In this document: one piece after another, positions 1-5,788 of the stretch
Layout of the letters: the number at the start of each line of letters is the position of its first letter
Numbering within the stretch: the first letter of the stretch is position 1
Source: JBKEAD01 sp047973165
GTDB lineage: Bacteria > Verrucomicrobiota > Verrucomicrobiia > Chthoniobacterales > JBKEAD01
DNA: 6,396 nucleotides
Reading direction: 5' to 3'
Assembly: GCA_047973165.1 (NCBI GenBank)
Contig: JBKEBM010000003.1
Coordinates: 1 to 6,396, forward strand
The notes under the pieces: generated by a model
Databases searched by the model: none
The model's input: the letters and a program-made list of their open reading frames with translations, nothing else
Told to the model about the DNA's origin: nothing
Position numbers and translations under genes: made by a program

Positions 1-2
1 GC

Positions 3-140
3 TGGGGCTTCCAGTGGGTGGCCTGGCCTGGTATGATTACAGCTCTGATTCTTCCGCCTTTGCTGTCGCTCATCTGGCCCAACAAAAAGGATATCGACGG
101 ACTCACCATCTATACGATCAAAGAGTTCTCGAAGGAGTAG
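3..140 (+). CDS. C-terminal fragment of an integral membrane protein, possibly a sodium:solute symporter
   Basis: The gene enters from the left edge, and only its last 45 codons are visible, ending with TAG at 138-140. The fragment starts with a Trp-rich stretch (WGFQWVAWPG), continues into a hydrophobic segment of about 15 residues (MITALILPPLLSLIW), and ends in a charged cytoplasm-like tail (PNKKDIDG, then KEFSKE). This is what the end of a multi-pass transporter looks like. The pattern 'hydrophobic helix, LLSLxxPNKKD, GLT, short basic tail' reminds me of sodium:solute symporter (SSS) family C-termini, but that family assignment is recall on a short fragment and is tentative. A promoter-like site and a separate small gene follow within 70 bases, so this gene is probably the last of its own transcript. 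Confidence 0.5.
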   Translation, partial: WGFQWVAWPGMITALILPPLLSLIWPNKKDIDGLTIYTIKEFSKE

Positions 141-170
141 TTTTTGAAAATTCTTTCCCGGCAGAGAGAC

Positions 171-200
171 TTGACAGGGTTAATAGTTATCAAATATCTT
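171..200 (+). promoter_or_regulatory. Putative sigma-70-type promoter for the 53-aa exported peptide
   Basis: A perfect -35 consensus TTGACA lies at 171-176. Eighteen bases further on is TATCTT (195-200), which matches four of six -10 positions. Initiation about 7 bases past the -10 would fall at about 207, only a few bases before the ATG at 211, so the message would be almost leaderless. This fits the absence of any Shine-Dalgarno sequence before that ATG. The -10 is imperfect and the spacer is one base longer than ideal. Confidence 0.35.
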
Positions 201-210
201 CAGTAGCGTT

Positions 211-372
211 ATGATTAAATTAACACTCACACTGATGGCGCTCGTAGCATTTACTCTCGGATCAGCTGTAGCTGGCTCTGATTGCGGAAGCTGCGGTGAT
301 AAAGACAAAAAAGGTAAAAAAGACAAAGGTGCTTCCTCCGAAGGAATGACCGTCGAAGTCGTCAATATCTGA
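211..372 (+). CDS. Small exported CGSC peptide, Lys/Asp-rich (53 aa), function unknown
   Basis: This short frame begins with ATG at 211 and ends with TGA at 370-372. Residues 1-21 form a textbook signal peptide: a Lys near the start, a hydrophobic core (LTLMALVAFTL) and an AVA|G-type signal peptidase I site. The mature part of about 32 residues starts with GSDCGSCGD, giving a CxxC pair at residues 25 and 28. A run alternating Lys, Asp and Gly (residues 30-40) follows, then a short TVEVV end. No lipobox is seen at the cleavage site. I do not recognise a named family. The CxxC pair could bind metal or form a disulfide, and the charged run could bind an acidic surface, but both are guesses. The gene is flanked by its own TTGACA box and a strong terminator, which supports a real monocistronic unit. 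No Shine-Dalgarno sequence precedes it. Confidence 0.68.
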   Translation: MIKLTLTLMALVAFTLGSAVAGSDCGSCGDKDKKGKKDKGASSEGMTVEVVNI

Positions 373-383
373 AATTGCTGAAA

Positions 384-402
384 CCAGGCTGAAAAAGCCT
401 GG
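384..402 (+). other. Small hairpin upstream of the main terminator
   Basis: The arms CCAGGCT (384-390) and AGCCTGG (396-402) are perfectly complementary around a GAAAA loop. It lies 11 bases after the stop of the small exported peptide. The sequence after it is CTTTAAG, not a T-run, so it is probably not a terminator by itself. It could protect the 3' end of the transcript or add to the stronger hairpin 18 bases further on. Confidence 0.55.
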
Positions 403-419
403 CTTTAAGACTTAACAAA

Positions 420-457
420 AGCAGCGTCGGAAAATTTTCCGATGCTGCTTTTTTTTT
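420..457 (+). terminator. Strong rho-independent terminator after the small exported peptide
   Basis: The arms AGCAGCGTCGGAAAA (420-434) and TTTTCCGATGCTGCT (435-449) form a 15-pair inverted repeat with one G-T wobble and no formal spacer; the A/T centre would open as the loop. A run of nine Ts (449-457) follows directly, with a second T-run at 460-465. This is the classic intrinsic terminator form for plus-strand transcription and closes the unit that begins near 171. On the minus strand the hairpin is followed only by a short T-run (TTTTG), so it would be a poor terminator in that direction. Confidence 0.9.
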
Positions 458-599
458 GCTTTTTTCACTTTTTTCACCGTAAACATTTTTTAATAATACG
501 ACTTCGTGAGACAAGTTGGTGATATCGATGCAGACGAGGAGGCCCAAGGTGAAGTGCGCAGCAACAGCATCCCATAAACATAAATTGATCCGGCAAAAG

Positions 600-650
600 C
601 CCGGCAGGGTCGTTTTGATAAAACAACCGCGTAGTGTGAACAACGCCACA
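600..650 (+). repeat. Palindromic repeat, copy 1 of a tandem pair
   Basis: This 51-base unit matches 663-713 at 47 of 51 positions. It starts CCCGGCAGGG, then has an inverted repeat with arms GGTCGTTTT (608-616) and AAAACAACC (620-628) around GAT, then CGCGTAGTGTGA, and ends CGCCACA. The single stem difference from copy 2 (A at 625) gives a C-A mismatch if the plus strand is read as RNA but a tolerated G-U pair on the minus strand. The other three differences fall between TGTG (635-638) and CACA (647-650), which may form a second small hairpin. Confidence 0.85.
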
Positions 651-662
651 TGCCACAGTCTC

Positions 663-713
663 CCCGGCAGGGTCGTTTTGATAAAACGACCGCGTAGTGT
701 GACCTTCGCCACA
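663..713 (+). repeat. Palindromic repeat, copy 2 of a tandem pair
   Basis: This is the second unit, 63 bases after copy 1, with 12 unrelated bases between the units. Its central palindrome is perfect: GGTCGTTTT (671-679) and AAAACGACC (683-691) around GAT. The layout resembles repetitive extragenic palindromes (REP-like elements) rather than CRISPR, as the gap is far too short for a spacer and there are only two direct copies. A GTAG occurs just after the stem (694-697); classical REPs carry GTAG just before the stem, so any relation to REP/RAYT elements is uncertain. Confidence 0.88.
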
Positions 714-719
714 TCTCGC

Positions 720-749
720 GGTCACTTCATCGAAGTGCCCCTACCGGGG
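720..749 (-). repeat. Third, inverted and diverged copy of the palindromic repeat
   Basis: Read on the plus strand, these 30 bases match the reverse complement of 662-691 at 22 of 30 positions, including the CCxGGGG-type tail (C(C)CTxCCGGGG). Six of the eight differences are three matched pair changes in the stem: G-C to A-T, and T-A to C-G twice. The stem (GGTCACTTC and GAAGTGCCC around ATC) therefore still pairs at 8 of 9 positions. One stem pair is lost (T opposite C). Similarity extends a few bases left of 720 (CGC before GGTC) with an indel. Confidence 0.75.
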
Positions 750-850
750 AAAGATTTCTACGGGATGGGAAGCAGATCAGGCGACCTGTCAGGATGCCCC
801 TCCTTCATTGAATCGATCTGCCAATTAAAATTGCTAAAACATATAACCCG

Positions 851-1732
851 GTGAATCTGACCCTACTTCGGCAGCTGCAAAAAGCTGTTGCTCGCAGATT
901 TTTTTGTGCGGTTCATCTGCTTTTTGAAATCGAAGCTACCGAGCGTGCTGCGGCTTTTGGATACTATGCACTCTTTTCTTTATTTCCGCTGATTGCGCTA
1001 TTGCTGACACTGGGTTCGATTTTTTTTCCAGCCGAATCGGTGACACATTTTATTGAAAACGTAGCACCGCTGGAGGAGAGCCAGAAAGGTCTCATCTGGC
1101 AAACCGTCGATACCCTGGAAAAGACTCGTGGAAGTGTGGGAATCATCTCTTTCTGCATATTGCTGTGGACATCGATGCGTTTTTTCAAAGTTCTGGTGGT
1201 CGGGGTCAACCGTGCCTGGCATACCACTCCGAATCCCTGGTGGAAGGTGCCCGTCAAAAATCTAACGATGCTCGGGACGATTTTATTTGCGGTTGCCCTG
1301 GGGGTACTGCTGCCCATCGCTCTGGAGGGTATCTTTGGTGCCATAGCCACTTTTGAGGGGTTTCTTCAGCAGCAGTTTCCTGACCTGGAAATCAGCCCTT
1401 ACCTGCGTCTGGTGAACTGGTCGCGCTGGGGCGTGGGCACCGTCGTTTTGTTTTTTTGCTTTGCCGTGCTCTACAAACTGGCACCTGCCCGCAGGGTTTC
1501 TTTACGAACGGTTTTACTGCCCGCCTTTATCACGGCCATCTGCTTTCAGGTTCTTCAGGAGATTTTTATAAATATTTTGCCCCACATTGTTAATTACAAC
1601 CGGGTTTACGGAACGGTTGGCGGCCTGATGTTTTTGCTGATGTGGATTTACGCATCGGGCCTCGTGATTTTATTCGGAGCCTGCCTTTGTGCCTCAAAGG
1701 AGGAAAAATCTACCTCTACTCCATCCAGTTGA
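851..1732 (+). CDS. YihY/virulence factor BrkB family membrane protein
   Basis: This 293-aa polytopic inner-membrane protein has the length and layout of the YihY/BrkB (formerly 'RNase BN') family. About six hydrophobic segments are visible: roughly residues 36-59, 95-119, 138-165, 194-212, 217-243 and 253-281. Family-type signatures include YYALFSLFPLIALLL early on, YKLAP near residue 208 and YGTVGGLMFLLMWIY near residue 253. The biochemical role of the family is unsettled; the old ribonuclease label is not supported. The family commonly has GAE near the end of the last helix, whereas here it reads GACLCAS. The start is GTG at 851: an in-frame TGA at 809-811 lies upstream with no ATG, GTG or TTG between, and the N-terminus fits the family. 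No Shine-Dalgarno sequence precedes it. The 3' end overlaps a minus-strand small gene by 17 bases. Confidence 0.9.
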   Translation: MNLTLLRQLQKAVARRFFCAVHLLFEIEATERAAAFGYYALFSLFPLIALLLTLGSIFFPAESVTHFIENVAPLEESQKGLIWQTVDTLEKTRGSVGIISFCILLWTSMRFFKVLVVGVNRAWHTTPNPWWKVPVKNLTMLGTILFAVALGVLLPIALEGIFGAIATFEGFLQQQFPDLEISPYLRLVNWSRWGVGTVVLFFCFAVLYKLAPARRVSLRTVLLPAFITAICFQVLQEIFINILPHIVNYNRVYGTVGGLMFLLMWIYASGLVILFGACLCASKEEKSTSTPSS

Positions 1733-1874
1733 GGATGTTAAAATTCGCAGAAAGCAGGATGGTGATACCGATAAGCACAAGGCCAACCAGAGTCGCGGCA
1801 GTAACGCCCGCTCCGATCAAAAGGCGGCGAATAAGAATATCTTCAGGGTCTTTGATTTCGGTTGGTTCGGACAT
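1716..1874 (-). CDS. Small single-pass membrane protein (52 aa), unknown function
   Basis: Read on the minus strand, ATG at 1874-1872 opens a 52-codon frame ending TAG at 1718-1716. The product has an acidic, Pro-containing N-terminus (MSEPTEIKDPEDIL), two Arg at residues 16-17, one clear membrane helix at about residues 18-42 (rich in Leu, Ile, Gly, Val) and a short polar end (NFNILNWME). The Arg pair before the helix suggests the N-terminus stays in the cytoplasm. A purine-rich GGGAGG lies just one base before the ATG, too close for ideal ribosome binding but the only such run seen before any gene here. The frame fills the otherwise empty gap between the YihY gene and recQ, overlaps the YihY gene tail to tail by 17 bases and diverges from recQ. 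No family is recognised; the composition argues for a real small membrane protein. Confidence 0.62.
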   Translation of the reverse strand: MSEPTEIKDPEDILIRRLLIGAGVTAATLVGLVLIGITILLSANFNILNWME

Positions 1875-1934
1875 GCCTCCCGTTTTAGCCCTTCCAGGAA
1901 TCTTGTCAACTTTGCTGACTCGCTTTTGTTTTAA

Positions 1935-3911
1935 ATGACTGCTCGGAATACAAATTCGGCTTCAGACCTGTCTGAGGCTCTCCAGCGGCATTTTGGTTTT
2001 TCAAATTTCCGGGCCGGGCAGCAAGAGGTAATTAAGACCTTGCTCGCGGGACGATCATCTCTTGCGATTTTTCCAACTGGTGCGGGCAAATCTCTTTGTT
2101 ATCAGCTCCCTGCTTTGCTTTTGGAGGGGCTGACCCTCGTGGTCTCTCCACTGCTCGCTCTGATGAAAGACCAGGTGGATTCACTGCAAAAACGCGGGAT
2201 TGTCGCAGCACGCTGGGATTCAACCATGGATGCCGAAGCTATCGCAGAAGTGGAAAACGCAATGACGAAAGGTTCTTTGAAAATTCTTTATGTCGCACCC
2301 GAACGCTTTTCCTCAAAGGCTTTTATCACACGGCTTCGGGATAGTAAATTAGCCCTTCTGGCGATTGACGAATCCCACTGCATCAGCGAATGGGGGCATA
2401 ATTTTCGTCCGGACTATCTGCGGCTTGCTGAGGTTTCCCGACGTTTAAAATTTCCTCAGGTTTTGGCACTGACCGCGACGGCGACACCTGCCGTTGCCAG
2501 GGACATTGCGAAGACTTTTCGGATTCGGAAAGAGGACCGTGTGCAGACTTCGTTTCATCGTCACAATCTTCATTTGCAGGTGACGCCGACTTCACCTGCG
2601 GAGCGTTATACTTTGCTGTCTGAGCAACTGAAGCAGGAAAAAAACATCCCGGCAATCGTCTATGTGACTCACCGGGAAACAGCGGAGAATCTTGCCACTC
2701 GACTGACGAAAGACGGTCTGCCCGCATCAGCGTATCACGCCGGCCTCAAAACGGAATATCGCAGCGAAATCCAGGAGCACTTTATGCAGGGAAAAAGCAG
2801 AATCGTAATCGCTACAATCGCTTTTGGAATGGGGGTCGATAAGGCCAACATCCGTTCAGTGTTCCACTACAACCTGCCAAAGTCGCCGGAAAATTATCAG
2901 CAGGAAATCGGACGGGCCGGACGTGACGGCGAGATCGCACACTGCGAAATGTTTGCCTGCGGAGAGGACATCATTCCGCTGCAGAATTTTATTTTCGGAA
3001 ATACGCCGTCGAAATCGACATTCACACAGTTGATCGGACATTTTTTTCGCCAGGGTTCTTCCTTCAGCATCAGCCGTTACGAACTGACGCGATCCTTCGA
3101 CATTCGCCCGGCAGTCCTCGATACGCTGCTTACCTATCTCCAAAAGTCAAAATATCTGAAACCGGGCGACAAATTTTATTCTCGTTACCGCCTGGGTTTT
3201 TCGTGCTCGGAAGAAAGTCTGCTCGCTGGCAGGCCCCCTCGTGAGTATCGCCTGCTGAAAAAACTTTTTGCCTCGGGCAAAAAAGGCTGGCGGTGGCTGA
3301 CACTCGATTTTGATCAGGCGATAAAAACGACAAAAATTTCGCCAGGAATTTTAAAAAATCTTCTGCAGGAGCTTGAGGAATCGGAAGATGTCGAGGTGCA
3401 GGCCTGGGGTCTTCGCGAAAGCTTTTCTCTCCTGCCTCCGGCGACAGCAACAACGCCTCACGAGCTTGCCCGGCAGTTGCAGGAAGTATTTTCCCGCCGT
3501 GAAAGTGCCGATCTGGAACGTCTGGGACATGTGCAGAATCTCGTGGAGAAGCGCGGATGCATCGTACGACGCCTCTTAAAATATTTCGGTGAAACTTTAC
3601 CGACCCCTTGTGGAAACTGCTCAGACTGCCAGCGTGAAAAACGCCGTGCACTGGGCGAAAAAGTTCCACCACTCAAAAAACTTCTGTCCTTCGGACAGGA
3701 ACTCGAAGTCGAGGATCTCGAAATAATACGTAGCGTGATGGACAAAAATCTGCCCGCCCTGCGAAGTCCACGTGCCCTGGCGCGTTTCCTCTGCGGAATC
3801 AGCAGTCCGGCAATCATCCGGGATCGCCTGATGAGGGAAGATGCCTTTGGAAAATTTCAGCAGCATCCCTTTGAGGAAATCCTCAGACAGCTCCAAAGTA
3901 TGATTCGGTAG
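1935..3911 (+). CDS. recQ: RecQ-family ATP-dependent DNA helicase (zinc site near C-terminus)
   Basis: This 658-aa superfamily 2 helicase would unwind DNA 3' to 5' in repair and recombination. Helicase motifs appear in order: Q-motif region (FGFSNFRAGQQEV, about residue 20), Walker A PTGAGKS (47-53), motif Ia SPLLALMKDQ, DESH Walker B (145-148), the RecQ aromatic-rich loop SEWGHNFRPDY, TATAT (180-184), AFGMGVDK (296-303) and QEIGRAGRDG (323-332). A likely winged-helix region spans roughly 350-500. Four zinc-binding Cys sit at 542, 559, 562 and 565 (RGC, then CGNCSDC). In E. coli RecQ the zinc module directly follows the helicase core; here it lies about 200 residues later, as in Bacteroidota-type RecQs. 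No HRDC domain is evident. The last 80 residues carry a block (ALRSPRALARFLCGISSPA) that I recall from other RecQ-like proteins. ATG at 1935 places the helicase start normally; there is no Shine-Dalgarno sequence. Confidence 0.93.
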   Translation: MTARNTNSASDLSEALQRHFGFSNFRAGQQEVIKTLLAGRSSLAIFPTGAGKSLCYQLPALLLEGLTLVVSPLLALMKDQVDSLQKRGIVAARWDSTMDAEAIAEVENAMTKGSLKILYVAPERFSSKAFITRLRDSKLALLAIDESHCISEWGHNFRPDYLRLAEVSRRLKFPQVLALTATATPAVARDIAKTFRIRKEDRVQTSFHRHNLHLQVTPTSPAERYTLLSEQLKQEKNIPAIVYVTHRETAENLATRLTKDGLPASAYHAGLKTEYRSEIQEHFMQGKSRIVIATIAFGMGVDKANIRSVFHYNLPKSPENYQQEIGRAGRDGEIAHCEMFACGEDIIPLQNFIFGNTPSKSTFTQLIGHFFRQGSSFSISRYELTRSFDIRPAVLDTLLTYLQKSKYLKPGDKFYSRYRLGFSCSEESLLAGRPPREYRLLKKLFASGKKGWRWLTLDFDQAIKTTKISPGILKNLLQELEESEDVEVQAWGLRESFSLLPPATATTPHELARQLQEVFSRRESADLERLGHVQNLVEKRGCIVRRLLKYFGETLPTPCGNCSDCQREKRRALGEKVPPLKKLLSFGQELEVEDLEIIRSVMDKNLPALRSPRALARFLCGISSPAIIRDRLMREDAFGKFQQHPFEEILRQLQSMIR

Positions 3912-3932
3912 TATTTAAACTCAGTTTGCTTT

Positions 3933-5060
3933 TTACAGAAACTGCAAATAGTAGCTGAGGTAATGGTCACGGATTTTTACGGGGTTGAAGCGCGTGGCAG
4001 CATCGGACCGGGCAATGTCGCCGAAGGTTTTGATTTGAGCCGGATTATTGACGAGTTGGTCTATGGCTGCAGCAAGCAGCTTCGGATTGCCGACGGGAAC
4101 AAGGAGGCCGGTTTTGTTGGGTTGAACAACTTCGGGGATACCGCCGGTGTTGGTAGCGACAACAGGCTTTCCGTGCGCCAGAGTTTCCAGAATACTGAGT
4201 CCGAAACTTTCTTCTTCGGAGGCATAGATACCAAAATTGCAGGCGTTGAGATAGTCATCAATATCCTGAACATTTTCTTTTACAAGAATGCGCTGATCAA
4301 GGCCGAGGCGTCGAACGGCACTTTCGTAGGGTTTAAAACTTTCCCCGGCGAGGATGAGGAGCTTAAGACGTAATACATTTTTTGCAAGAGACACGGCTTC
4401 GAGTATATCGTTCACACGTTTGCCGGGACGAAGATTGGACATGTGCAGAAGAAGAGTCTCACCTTCAGTGACTCCGAGGGATTTGCGGACGACCTCAGCG
4501 GAGCGTTTGGGTGGTCGGGGGGCAAAAAAATTCGGGATAACCTCGATGGACTTTTTAATCCCAAAGGTGGAGATAGTCTGATTTTTAAGACTTTCAGAAA
4601 CGGTCGTAATCCCGCAGGAATTTTCGATGGAGTATTTGATAATGGGGCGGTAGTGAGGGTCGTTGCCGAGGAGATTTGTATCGGTGCCGTGAAGGGTTGT
4701 AATGATTGCGGGTTTCTGCGTATCGCCAAGCATGAGTCGGGCAAGCAGGGCAGCGGCAGCGTGTGGGACAGCGTAGTGGACATGGAGGATGTCTAGCTGA
4801 AACTCCCGACTCACTTCCGCAATGCGCACAGAAAGCGGGAGGGTGTAGTCGGGGTATTTGAAGAGGGCATATTCATTTACGAGAACGGGATGAAATAACC
4901 AATTGGGGTGTTTTATACGGAGACGGACGGGTTGCTCGTAGCTGATAAAATGAATCTCGTGCCCGGATTCAGCGAGGAGGAGGCCAAGTTCGGTGGCAAC
5001 AATGCCACTGCCGCCAATAGTGGGGTAGCAAACAATGCCTATTTTGAGAGGGGAAGCCAT
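3933..5060 (-). CDS. bshA: BshA: N-acetyl-alpha-D-glucosaminyl L-malate synthase (bacillithiol step 1)
   Basis: This cytoplasmic GT4 retaining glycosyltransferase of 375 aa matches the usual BshA length of about 377-380. It transfers GlcNAc from UDP-GlcNAc to L-malate, the first step of bacillithiol synthesis. The N-terminus KIGIVCYPTIGGSGIVATELG closely follows the B. subtilis BshA pattern (KIGITCYPSVGGSG). Further BshA-type signatures are HVHYAVPHA (93-101), TTLHGTDTNLLG (121-132), HMSNLRPGKRV (206-216), and the EX7E nucleotide-sugar motif ESFGLSILE (284-292) followed by GGIPEVV. I prefer ATG at 5060; an in-frame TTG at 5066 would overlap the bshB stop and add two residues. The ATG lies two bases after the bshB stop, so the two are co-transcribed. 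The gene converges on recQ, with 21 bases between their ends and no convincing terminator there. Confidence 0.94.
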   Translation of the reverse strand: MASPLKIGIVCYPTIGGSGIVATELGLLLAESGHEIHFISYEQPVRLRIKHPNWLFHPVLVNEYALFKYPDYTLPLSVRIAEVSREFQLDILHVHYAVPHAAAALLARLMLGDTQKPAIITTLHGTDTNLLGNDPHYRPIIKYSIENSCGITTVSESLKNQTISTFGIKKSIEVIPNFFAPRPPKRSAEVVRKSLGVTEGETLLLHMSNLRPGKRVNDILEAVSLAKNVLRLKLLILAGESFKPYESAVRRLGLDQRILVKENVQDIDDYLNACNFGIYASEEESFGLSILETLAHGKPVVATNTGGIPEVVQPNKTGLLVPVGNPKLLAAAIDQLVNNPAQIKTFGDIARSDAATRFNPVKIRDHYLSYYLQFL

Positions 5061-5062
5061 GT

Positions 5063-5788
5063 TCAAAAACTTCGGGCGGCACCGGCGAGTGGACGGATAC
5101 TGCTAAGGACGGGCGGATCATTTGGCCAGATAGCAATGGCATGTTCGCAGCCTGCAAGAAGGCCAAGCTGGCGAGCCGTGGTGATTTGCAGTTCGACGTA
5201 GCGTCGTGCAGAGGTCTGGGTAGCATGGCAGACCATGAGTTTTTTCCAGGCTTCCAGGCTGTCGGAAACATCAATAAAGATAGCTGCAGAGAGGTCTCGC
5301 TCGGGCAGGGGTGCGACGGAGTAGAACCACAGGGAATCAATGGTATGCGCCGTGAGGTCGCGGAGCGGAGCGAAGCCGGCGTAGCGAGCGATGCGGCAGG
5401 CATCGCGAGTGGCTTGCCCGACGGCAGCATGGTCGGGATGCTGGTTGGCAACAGGCAGTGGAGCGAAAACGATATTTGGACGGGAGTTGCGGATGAGACG
5501 GGCGAGATGTGCGGCGTTTGCAGGTGAGGTTGTTTGTTTTCCGTCTCCGCCGAAGTCGAGAAAGTGGAGGCGTTTTTCCGCGCCAAGTAATTTAGCCGCA
5601 GTCAGGGCTTCGGTTTTTCGTTTGGCTGGAGTGCCGTGGCTGGCAGCCTCACCCTGGGAGGTGATGGCGAGGGTTATTTCTGCACCCTTACTTTGTTCCT
5701 GAAGCAGGACGGCTCCGACACCGAATTCGATGTCATCGGGATGTGCACCAATGGCGAAGATATGGAGATCGGTGGAGTCGGTCATCAT
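5063..5788 (-). CDS. bshB1: BshB: PIG-L family GlcNAc-malate deacetylase (bacillithiol step 2)
   Basis: This zinc-dependent deacetylase of the LmbE/PIG-L family has about 241 aa, usual for the BshB/MshB group. It would remove the acetyl group from GlcNAc-malate to give GlcN-malate. The hallmark AIGAHPDDIEFG lies near the N-terminus: His16 and Asp19 are the expected zinc ligands and Asp18 the catalytic base. The second hallmark NQHPDHAAVG supplies the third ligand, His120. By context, directly before bshA, it is the BshB1 type rather than a general N-acetylglucosamine deacetylase. Three in-frame ATGs are possible (5797, 5788, 5785). I chose 5788 because it forms an ATGA overlap with the stop of the upstream gene; the 5797 start would add three residues and a 13-base overlap. 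There is no Shine-Dalgarno sequence, consistent with translational coupling. Confidence 0.92.
   Translation of the reverse strand: MMTDSTDLHIFAIGAHPDDIEFGVGAVLLQEQSKGAEITLAITSQGEAASHGTPAKRKTEALTAAKLLGAEKRLHFLDFGGDGKQTTSPANAAHLARLIRNSRPNIVFAPLPVANQHPDHAAVGQATRDACRIARYAGFAPLRDLTAHTIDSLWFYSVAPLPERDLSAAIFIDVSDSLEAWKKLMVCHATQTSARRYVELQITTARQLGLLAGCEHAIAIWPNDPPVLSSIRPLAGAARSF

Larger units (their letters stand above)
373..850. other. 478-base gene-free stretch: terminators at left, palindromic repeats in the middle
   Basis: No gene is supported here. The left part carries two hairpins, including the terminator at 420-457. Bases 466-599 show nothing recognisable apart from a 23-codon open stretch (506-577) too short to call. 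Bases 600-749 hold three copies of a palindromic repeat. Bases 750-850 lead into the next gene and contain only a modest inverted repeat (GCAGATC at 772-778, GATCTGC at 815-821) and a TATAAC at 842-847 too close to the GTG to be a usual promoter. Long frames open across the repeats on both strands are best explained by repeats whose 63-base period keeps frame. Confidence 0.75.

Noticed and set aside
506..577. A 23-codon stretch (GTG at 506 to TAA at 577) with an acidic, protein-like composition
   Set aside because: It looks like a gene end (DIDADEEAQGEV), but an in-frame TAA lies just upstream and there is no homology I can name. It could be a gene remnant, but this is not supportable.
600..749. 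CRISPR array
   Set aside because: There are only two direct copies with a 12-base gap, the third copy is inverted, and no cas gene is nearby.
842..847. TATAAC as a -10 box for the YihY gene
   Set aside because: It lies only three bases before the GTG and no matching -35 is found at the right distance, so a start site there would fall inside the gene.
516..854. A 112-codon plus-strand frame and overlapping minus-strand frames across 362-725
   Set aside because: They run through the tandem repeats, whose 63-base period (a multiple of three) keeps several frames open on both strands. The product has no domain or sensible composition, and the minus-strand frames also cross the terminator.
1903..1935. 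Promoter for recQ (TTGTCA at 1903-1908)
   Set aside because: No acceptable -10 box lies 16-18 bases downstream; TTTTGT and TTGTTT match poorly.
3912..3960. Terminator between recQ and bshA
   Set aside because: CAGTTT and AAACTG (with CTCAG and CTGAG further out) pair only imperfectly, lie partly inside the bshA end, and have no proper T-run after the stem.
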